DNA of 64,000 nt from Streptomyces catenulae (GTDB taxonomy: Bacteria > Actinomycetota > Actinomycetes > Streptomycetales > Streptomycetaceae). The translations under genes were made by a program, and so were the position numbers. The stretch spans positions 1-64,000 of the forward strand of contig NZ_JODY01000019.1 of NCBI RefSeq assembly GCF_000718015.1. Reading direction: 5' to 3'. The notes under the pieces are model-generated. The model did no database searches. It worked only from the letters and a program-made list of their open reading frames with translations, and was not told the origin of the DNA. Positions 58,563 to 64,000 of this stretch are shown here, one piece after another. Every line of letters begins with the position of its first letter. Within the stretch, counting starts at the first letter, position 1.

Positions 58563-59237
58563 ATGGGAACGACCAGGACGACGACCGATGAGCGCGACGC
58601 GACGCGAACCGACGACCCGTCCGTGACGGGGGACACCGCCACGGAGACCCCGCGGACGGAGGGGAAGGACGCCGGGAAACCGGCCGGAGACCGTGAGGAC
58701 GCGGCGACCGCCACCGACGAGCAGGACGGTGCGGACCGGGCCGAGGGCACCGGCGCGGACGCCGTGGACACCGAGCGCACCGAGGACGCCGAGGACGCCG
58801 CCGAGCAGGACGGCGCGGCGGACGGCGCGGCCCCCGCCCCGACCGGGGTGAAGCGGGGCGCGGGCGCCGTCGTCGCCGCGGGGCTCGGCCTCGCCTCCGT
58901 GACCGGCACCTGGCTCGGCACGCTGCTCGCCGAGCGGCAGACCCTGCTGGGGCAGATCAAGCTCCAGTCCGGCAAGGCCACCGACCAGATCGCCACCGTC
59001 TACGGGGCGCCCTGGCACACCACCGCACTGATCAACGGCGTCTTCGCGCTGCTCGCCGTGGCGGTCGGCGCCGCGGTGCTCTTCAACCGGCCGCGCGCCA
59101 CCTGGACCCGCGCCGTCGCCTGGGGCGGTCTGGCGCTCGGCGTCCTCGGGCTGCTGATCTCCGCGGGCATGTACTTCGACCTGCTGGCGAGCCTGCCCAC
59201 CATCCCCAAGGCCCCGACCCAGCCCCCGGCGGGCTGA
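58563..59237 (+). CDS. Membrane protein with a long acidic N-terminal arm
   Basis: This 224-residue protein is not recognised. Residues 1-95 are dominated by Asp, Glu, Thr and Ala and are probably disordered and cytoplasmic. Three hydrophobic segments follow (about 97-117, 148-170, 181-203). The C-terminus is Pro-rich. There is no known catalytic motif. The start is supported by a -10 hexamer seven bases upstream. A bidirectional terminator follows the stop. Confidence 0.7.
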   Translation: MGTTRTTTDERDATRTDDPSVTGDTATETPRTEGKDAGKPAGDREDAATATDEQDGADRAEGTGADAVDTERTEDAEDAAEQDGAADGAAPAPTGVKRGAGAVVAAGLGLASVTGTWLGTLLAERQTLLGQIKLQSGKATDQIATVYGAPWHTTALINGVFALLAVAVGAAVLFNRPRATWTRAVAWGGLALGVLGLLISAGMYFDLLASLPTIPKAPTQPPAG

Positions 59238-59260
59238 CGGCTCCCCGCTGCCCGCACCAC

Positions 59261-59293
59261 CACGAAGGCCCACCGAACCGGTGGGCCTTCGTG
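59261..59293. terminator. Bidirectional hairpin terminator
   Basis: A perfect 14-base stem (CACGAAGGCCCACC with its complement) and 5-base loop lie between convergent genes and serve both. Confidence 0.9.
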
Positions 59294-59311
59294 CGTGCCG
59301 GGGGAGGGGCG

Positions 59312-60469
59312 TCAGCTGATCGCCACCCGCAGGATCCGGTCGTCGCCCTTCCGCGGGTGCCCGCGGCCGTCCGTGTTGCTGGTCACCAGCCACAGCGCCC
59401 CGTGGTCGGCCGGCAGGACGGTCCGCAGCCGCCCGTAGCGCTTGGTGAAGAACGCCTGCGGGGCCGCCTCCGGCTTCGCCCCGTTCAGCGGGATGCGCCA
59501 GAGCCGCTCACCGCGGAGCGCGGCCATCCACAGGGACCCCTTGGCGTACGCCAGCCCGCTGGGCGAGGCGTCGGCGGGCTTCCACTGGAGCACCGGGTTG
59601 ACGTAGCGGCCGTCGGTCGGGCCCTTGCCCTCGCGGGCGGGCCAGCCGTAGTTGCGGCCCGGTTCGACGAGATTCAGCTCGTCCCAGGTGTCCTCGCCGA
59701 ACTCCGAGGCCCACAAGCGCCTTCCGCTGTCCCAGGCGAGGCCCTCCACGTTGCGGTGGCCGTAGGAGTACACCACCGAACGGGGGTCGGGGTTGCCGCG
59801 CGCGGGCGCGCCGTCCGGGGTCATCCGCAGGATCTTGCCCGCCTTGGACTTCTTGTCCTGCGAGAGATCCTTGTGGCCGGTCTCGCCGGTCGACGCGTAG
59901 AGCATCCGGTCCGGCCCGAACGCCAGCCGCCCGCCGTTGTGGATACGGCCCTTGGGGATGCCCCGCAGCACCGTGCTCGGCACCCCCAACTGGTCACCGG
60001 TGTGCCGGGTGTCGTCGTAGGTCATCCGGGCGATGCGGTTGTCGGAGGCGGTGGTGAAGTACGCGTAGACGAGGTGGTCGCCGCGGAACGACGGGGAGAC
60101 GGCGAGCCCCAGCAGACCGCCCTCACCGCCCGGGGCGACACCGGGCACCGACCCCACCTCGGTCCGGTGCCCGTCGCGGGCCGAGACGCGGGTGAGGGTG
60201 CCCTTGTCGCGGGAGCCGACGAGCAGATCGCCGCCGGGCAGCGCGGCGACGCCCCAGGGGGAGTTGAAGCCGGTGGCCAGGGTGCGGGTCACCTCGGCCG
60301 ACCCCTTGGCGGGCGGCGGGGAGGCGCCCTGCCCCGGCCCGGTGGCCGCGGCGGCGGACCGTTCCGGGGACGGCGCACCCGGGACCGGCCGGGCCCCCTC
60401 GGCGGCGCAGCCCGCCACGAGGAGCAGCACGGCGGCGGCCGTCACGGCGGTCGGGAGGCGGTGTGGCAC
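59312..60469 (-). CDS. PQQ-dependent sugar dehydrogenase-like lipoprotein
   Basis: This 385-residue beta-propeller protein has a signal peptide with lipobox LLVAGC (lipidated Cys about 21) and GSDH-family segments: NSPWGVAALPGGDLLV, GEGGLLGLAVSP, the catalytic-type His in GRIHNGGRLAFGPD, and YSYGHRNVEGLAW. It may oxidise sugars or sugar alcohols on the outside with PQQ, although several Streptomyces homologues have unknown cofactors. GAGAGGA lies before the GTG. The coding strand also carries a much longer reading upstream that is a shadow. Confidence 0.88.
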   Translation of the reverse strand: MPHRLPTAVTAAAVLLLVAGCAAEGARPVPGAPSPERSAAAATGPGQGASPPPAKGSAEVTRTLATGFNSPWGVAALPGGDLLVGSRDKGTLTRVSARDGHRTEVGSVPGVAPGGEGGLLGLAVSPSFRGDHLVYAYFTTASDNRIARMTYDDTRHTGDQLGVPSTVLRGIPKGRIHNGGRLAFGPDRMLYASTGETGHKDLSQDKKSKAGKILRMTPDGAPARGNPDPRSVVYSYGHRNVEGLAWDSGRRLWASEFGEDTWDELNLVEPGRNYGWPAREGKGPTDGRYVNPVLQWKPADASPSGLAYAKGSLWMAALRGERLWRIPLNGAKPEAAPQAFFTKRYGRLRTVLPADHGALWLVTSNTDGRGHPRKGDDRILRVAIS

Positions 60470-61002
60470 GGCGGAATCCTCTCGTCGGGGAGCGGTGCAC
60501 GGGCGGCCCCGGCCCGTACCGGGGCGGCGCGCACGCCGGGCCCGCGCGCCGTCCGGCCACCGCACGCGCCGGGCCGCACACGCGGGTCCGGAAAGGCGCG
60601 CGGGCCGGGAATGCCGGAGGCGGACCGCGACCGGACGCCGACGGGCCACCGGACCGGCGGAACCGCCCGGAGGGCTGCGCGAACACCCGGAACACCCGGC
60701 CGCCCGGCCCCGCCCAGGACACCACACCCGCACCGCACCACGCGGCGGCCCACACCGCGATTCCCCCGTACCGCCGCACGGACGCCCACCACGGCGGCGG
60801 TACGGGGCGCCGCACGGGGCGGGCGGGGACGGACGGAGCGCCGCCCGGGGCGGACGGGACGACGTCCGGGCCCGCCGTGCGGCGGTACCGCGTCGGGCGC
60901 CGCCGTGCGGTGACGCGGCGTCAGGCCCGTACCGGTGGACGGGGCGACGCCGCGGCCCGCCCCGGGCGTCGCCCGGCCGCCGTCGACCGGCCCGCTCCCG
61001 GG
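60470..61002 (-). other. Extremely GC-rich region between sugar dehydrogenase and aldo/keto reductase genes
   Basis: These 533 bases are almost only G and C with many overlapping hairpins and a repeated CCGCCGTGCGG. Long open frames on all strands are composition artefacts. The promoter of the dehydrogenase lies at the left edge. No gene is supported. Confidence 0.55.
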
Positions 61003-62034
61003 TCAGTACCAGGAGCCCCGGGCCGGTGGCAGGGAGGCGATCTCCGCCAGGTCCGCGCGGTCCAGGACCAGATCGGCGGCCTTGGCGTTCTGGGCCGCCC
61101 AGCGCTCCTTCTTCGTCCCCGGGACCGGCACCACATGGCGGCCCTGCGCCAGCACCCAGGCCAGCGCGACCTGCCCCGGCGTCGCGCCGTACCGGGCGCC
61201 GACCCGCCGCAACCCGGCCACCACCGGCTGGTTCGCCGCCATCATCTCGGCGGTGAAGCGCGGATGGCGGGCCCGGATGTCCGCCGGTTCGAAGCCCTGG
61301 CCCGGCGTGAGGGTGCCGGTCAGATAGCCGTTGCCCAGCGGCATCGCCGCCAGGAAACCCACCCCGCGCGACTCGCACCACGGCACCAGCTCGTCCCGCG
61401 CCTCCGGCGACCACACCGACAGCTCCGCCTGCACGCTGCTGACCGGGAAGATCTGCTGGATCCGCTCCAGTTGACGCAGCGTCAACTGATGGGTGCGCGC
61501 CCCGGGGCGCCGCCCGCCCCCGGGCACCGGCCGGTCCGTCCGCGTGGGCCGCAGCGCCCGCGCGCCCACCGCGCACAACCCCAGCGACCGCACCTTGCCC
61601 GCGGCCACCAGCTGCGCCATCGCCCCCCAGGTCTCCTCGATCGGCACCTCCGGGTCCGCGCGGTGCAGCTGGTACAGATCGATGTGGTCGGTCCGCAACC
61701 GCCGCAGCGAGGCGTCACAGGCACGCTTCACATAACCGGGCCGCCCGTTGGCGACGATGTGCTGCTCGCCCACGAGCAACCCGCCCTTGGTCGAGACGAA
61801 CGCGTCCGCCCGCCGCTCCTTGAGCACCCGGCCCACCAGCAGCTCGTTGGTGAACGGCCCGTACATGTCGGCGGTGTCCAGCAGGGTGCACCCCCGGTCG
61901 AGCGCGGTGTGCACGGCCCGCAGCGAACTCTCGAAGTCCCGCTGCGACTCGGTGTACCCCCAGCTCATCGGCATGCAGCCGAGCCCGATTGCGCCTACTT
62001 CGAGCGTTGCCGCGCCGATTGTCCTGCGCTCCAC
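61003..62034 (-). CDS. Aldo/keto reductase
   Basis: This 343-residue TIM-barrel oxidoreductase has the tetrad Asp (DTADMYG), Tyr in the same motif, Lys (VSTKGG) and His (YQLHRAD), using NADPH. At about residues 163-185 there is a Pro/Gly/Arg-rich insert between GLCAVGAR and THQLTL that homologues lack; it is bounded by short GAR repeats and may be a recent 69-base insertion. The barrel resumes normally after it. The GTG start follows GGAGGCAC. Divergent from the 2-hydroxyacid dehydrogenase. The substrate is unknown. Confidence 0.88.
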   Translation of the reverse strand: MERRTIGAATLEVGAIGLGCMPMSWGYTESQRDFESSLRAVHTALDRGCTLLDTADMYGPFTNELLVGRVLKERRADAFVSTKGGLLVGEQHIVANGRPGYVKRACDASLRRLRTDHIDLYQLHRADPEVPIEETWGAMAQLVAAGKVRSLGLCAVGARALRPTRTDRPVPGGGRRPGARTHQLTLRQLERIQQIFPVSSVQAELSVWSPEARDELVPWCESRGVGFLAAMPLGNGYLTGTLTPGQGFEPADIRARHPRFTAEMMAANQPVVAGLRRVGARYGATPGQVALAWVLAQGRHVVPVPGTKKERWAAQNAKAADLVLDRADLAEIASLPPARGSWY

Positions 62035-62109
62035 CTGGTCGTGCCTCCGTCCCCTCGCCCCCGGTCAAGGGCCAGACCAAACTAACGTCTGGAGGAACGG
62101 TCCTTCGCA

Positions 62110-62115
62110 TAGCCT
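62110..62115 (+). promoter_or_regulatory. -10 element TAGCCT of the hydroxyacid dehydrogenase gene
   Basis: Ends six bases before the ATG at 62122; leaderless transcript predicted. Confidence 0.5.
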
Positions 62116-62121
62116 CGGACC

Positions 62122-63099
62122 ATGGCAACCGCAGACCCGCACGGCAGCCCGCACGACGTCTGGCTCCCGATTCCCCCGGAAGAGATCGACGGTCTCCCCA
62201 CGGGCCTGAACTACGTCCACTGGGACGCGGGCCCCGAGTACCCCGCCGACCCCGCCCACTGTGTGTTCTACGCCGTGCCGTACATGAAGGACGTGGCGGT
62301 GTCGCTGCGGCCGCTCGCCCGGATGAGCGGGCTGCGGGTGGTACAGACGCTGACCGCCGGCGTCGAGCACATTCTGCCCGCCCTCGGCCAACTCCCGCCC
62401 GGCACCCGGCTCTGCAACGCCCGTGGGCTGCACGACGCCAGCACCGCCGAGTTGGCGCTGACCCTCATCCTCGCCGCGCTCCGCGGCGTCCCCGACTTCG
62501 TCCGCGCCCAGGACGCGGAGGAGTGGCGCCCCGTGTTCCGGCCCGCGCTGGCCGACCGGACCGTTCTGATCGTGGGGTACGGGTCGATCGGCAGTGCCAT
62601 CGAGGACCGGCTCACTCCTTTCGAGTGCGCGCGGGTGACGCGCCTCGCGCGCACCGCGCGTGAGACCGTGCGCGGCCCTGTGCATCCACTCTCCGCGCTC
62701 GGTGACCTCCTGCCGGACGCCGATGTCGTCGTGCTGGCCACCCCGCTCACCGACGCCACCCGTGGCCTGGTAGGACGCGATTTCCTGGCCCGGATGAAGG
62801 ACGGCGCCCTGCTGGTGAACGTCGCCCGCGGCAAGGTCGTCGACACCGCCGCGCTGCTCACCGAGGTGACGTCCGGACGGCTGCGGGCGGCACTCGACGT
62901 CACCGATCCGGAACCGCTCCCGGCCGCACACCCCCTCTGGCGCGCCCCTGGTGTGCTCATCACTCCACACGTCGGTGGCCCCAGTTCTGCTTTTCTGCCC
63001 CGTGCGAAGCGCCTCCTGCGCGACCAGCTGACCCTTTTCGCCGCCGGGCGGCCGCTGCGGAACACCGTCGCGACGGCGGAGCGGAATGCCGAAGGGTAG
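62122..63099 (+). CDS. D-2-hydroxyacid dehydrogenase family protein
   Basis: This 325-residue NAD(P)-dependent enzyme has the dinucleotide motif GYGSIGSAIE at about 151-160. Catalytic Arg is in NVARGKVVD, Glu in DVTDPEPLP, and His in TPHVGGPS. It follows the family's two-domain plan. The dinucleotide strand ends are not acidic (LARTARE), which favours NADP. Substrate could be a 2-keto acid such as glyoxylate or hydroxypyruvate; not determinable here. Confidence 0.92.
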   Translation: MATADPHGSPHDVWLPIPPEEIDGLPTGLNYVHWDAGPEYPADPAHCVFYAVPYMKDVAVSLRPLARMSGLRVVQTLTAGVEHILPALGQLPPGTRLCNARGLHDASTAELALTLILAALRGVPDFVRAQDAEEWRPVFRPALADRTVLIVGYGSIGSAIEDRLTPFECARVTRLARTARETVRGPVHPLSALGDLLPDADVVVLATPLTDATRGLVGRDFLARMKDGALLVNVARGKVVDTAALLTEVTSGRLRAALDVTDPEPLPAAHPLWRAPGVLITPHVGGPSSAFLPRAKRLLRDQLTLFAAGRPLRNTVATAERNAEG

Positions 63100-63390
63100 C
63101 GCTACGGGTCCGTATGAATGCGCTGTGTGTCTGCACTTCACGCATAGTCACGCTCTGTAGAGAACCTATATCCCTGAGTGACCGATCTGGTGTATCGTCC
63201 CGAGCGGGGACGGCGCCGACGAGGCAAGCGGCGCCCGTGAAGCATCCGGAACGCGAGGGGGGCGACGGGCGATGTACGGCCGATGGGCACACCGCGAGAC
63301 ACGCGATCCACGGGCACCGGGGGGAACGGGGCAGCAGCCCCCGGTGCGCCGACCGCGTCACAGCCGGACGACGACCTGCGGGAGGGTCCG

Positions 63391-64000
63391 GTGAGCGCGC
63401 CGGGCGCGGTGCTCTCCCGTCCGCGACTCCCCGCCGACCGGCCGCCGAGCCTGCTGCCGCAGATCGCGCTCGCGGCGGTCTGCGGCGGGTACGCCGTGGG
63501 CTCCGCCCTCGGCTGGGGATCGCCCAAGGTCGCGCTGGTCATGGGGGACTTCGGGCTCAGCTTCGCCGCACTGGTGGCCGCCGTCTCCTGCGCACTGTAC
63601 GCCCGCGCCGTCGGCTCCCACGCCCGTCCCGCCTGGACGCTCTTCGCCATCTCCTCGGCGATGGCCGCACTCGGCAACGGCATCTGGGGCTGGTACGAGG
63701 TCGTCGAGGGCGCCCCGGTGCCCAGCCCCTCCCCGGCCGATTTCTGCTTCCTGCTCTTCGCGCCGCCCGCCATCGTCGGACTGCTGGTCCTCGCCAAACG
63801 GCCGGTCACCCGCGCGGGCTGGGTCTGCCTGGGGCTGGACTCCTGGCTGATCGGCGGCTCCCTGCTCACCCTGTCGTGGAGCCTCGCCCTCGCCAACACC
63901 ACCCACTTCCAGGGCCGTTCGGTCGCCCGGTGCGCGCTGGCGCTCGCCTATCCGCTGCTGGACATCGTGCTGGTCAGCATGGTCCTGGCGCTGCACTTCC
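63391..64000 (+). CDS. Multi-pass membrane protein, truncated by the window edge; possible c-di-GMP enzyme
   Basis: At least 203 residues are visible, with no stop before the window end. The visible part holds about five to six hydrophobic helices (AALVAAVSCALYARA, WLIGGSLLTLSWSLALA, and others). The GTG follows GGAGGGTCC; an in-frame ATG at 63283 would add 36 residues but has a weaker site. S. coelicolor SCO5511, a membrane GGDEF-EAL protein, lies here by recollection, so a second c-di-GMP enzyme near rmdB is plausible. The catalytic domains are not in view. Confidence 0.65.
   Translation, partial: MSAPGAVLSRPRLPADRPPSLLPQIALAAVCGGYAVGSALGWGSPKVALVMGDFGLSFAALVAAVSCALYARAVGSHARPAWTLFAISSAMAALGNGIWGWYEVVEGAPVPSPSPADFCFLLFAPPAIVGLLVLAKRPVTRAGWVCLGLDSWLIGGSLLTLSWSLALANTTHFQGRSVARCALALAYPLLDIVLVSMVLALHF

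Noticed and set aside
60470..61002. Open frames in the GC-extreme region before the sugar dehydrogenase
   Set aside because: All six frames are open because of composition; there is no start context and no protein-like pattern.

Overview
The window reads as a chromosomal segment of a Streptomyces. The evidence is very high GC with G/C-ending codons, many GTG starts, GTGA/ATGA stop-start overlaps, TAGGAT-like -10 boxes placed 6-9 bases before start codons, twin-arginine and lipoprotein signals, and a gene order I recall from the S. coelicolor interval SCO545x-SCO551x (from memory, not searched). Nearly all of it is core chromosome. The exception is 38.2-42.4 kb, which has clearly lower GC and looks acquired. 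I see no rRNA, tRNA, CRISPR array, transposase or integrase.

Layout. 0.1-4.0 kb: a heterodimeric ABC exporter pair (minus strand). 4.4-7.2 kb: two tandem L,D-transpeptidase lipoproteins. 7.3-8.9 kb: an enoyl-CoA hydratase and a small anti-sigma-type ATP-binding protein, closed by a terminator. 9.4-11.7 kb: an extracytoplasmic thiol-redox set (small secreted protein, DsbA-like thioredoxin, CcdA). 11.8-14.4 kb (minus): a hypothetical protein, NAD synthetase, a GH25 muramidase and a MarR regulator. 14.6-19.7 kb (minus): a glycine/serine block gcvT-gcvH-glyA-sdaA under a tandem glycine riboswitch, turning glycine into one-carbon units, serine, then pyruvate and ammonia. 19.9-22.5 kb: a P-loop kinase-like protein and two SseB-family paralogues. 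22.9-29.3 kb: a complete five-gene oligopeptide/dipeptide ABC importer.

29.9-38.2 kb: single-gene functions, namely an alpha/beta hydrolase, a secreted M1 aminopeptidase, a TRIC-type channel, a thioesterase with a TetR-like operator, an Asp-nucleophile hydrolase, a NifS-like cysteine desulfurase, a Tat-exported amidase and the tRNA thiolase MnmA (a likely sulfur-relay partner of the desulfurase). 38.7-42.0 kb: the low-GC cassette of a WXG100-like protein, a 752-residue protein with its own N-terminal WXG module, and a membrane-anchored exported protein, probably a type VII secretion-associated set of unknown function. 42.5-48.7 kb: glutamate dehydrogenase, a LOG-family protein, an SDR, a half-size MetE-like protein and DNA ligase LigA.

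48.9-55.0 kb: an RmdB-like membrane GGDEF-EAL protein, then gatC-gatA-small ORF-gatB. 55.2-63.1 kb: an F420-type oxidoreductase, a Tat-exported phospholipase C-like enzyme, a membrane protein, a PQQ-type sugar dehydrogenase lipoprotein, an aldo/keto reductase and a 2-hydroxyacid dehydrogenase. The right edge cuts a multi-pass membrane protein that may be a second c-di-GMP enzyme.

The parts most worth follow-up are the low-GC WXG cassette, the structured leaders of gdhA and gatC, the glycine-riboswitch serine block beside two SseB genes, and the run of apparently leaderless genes.
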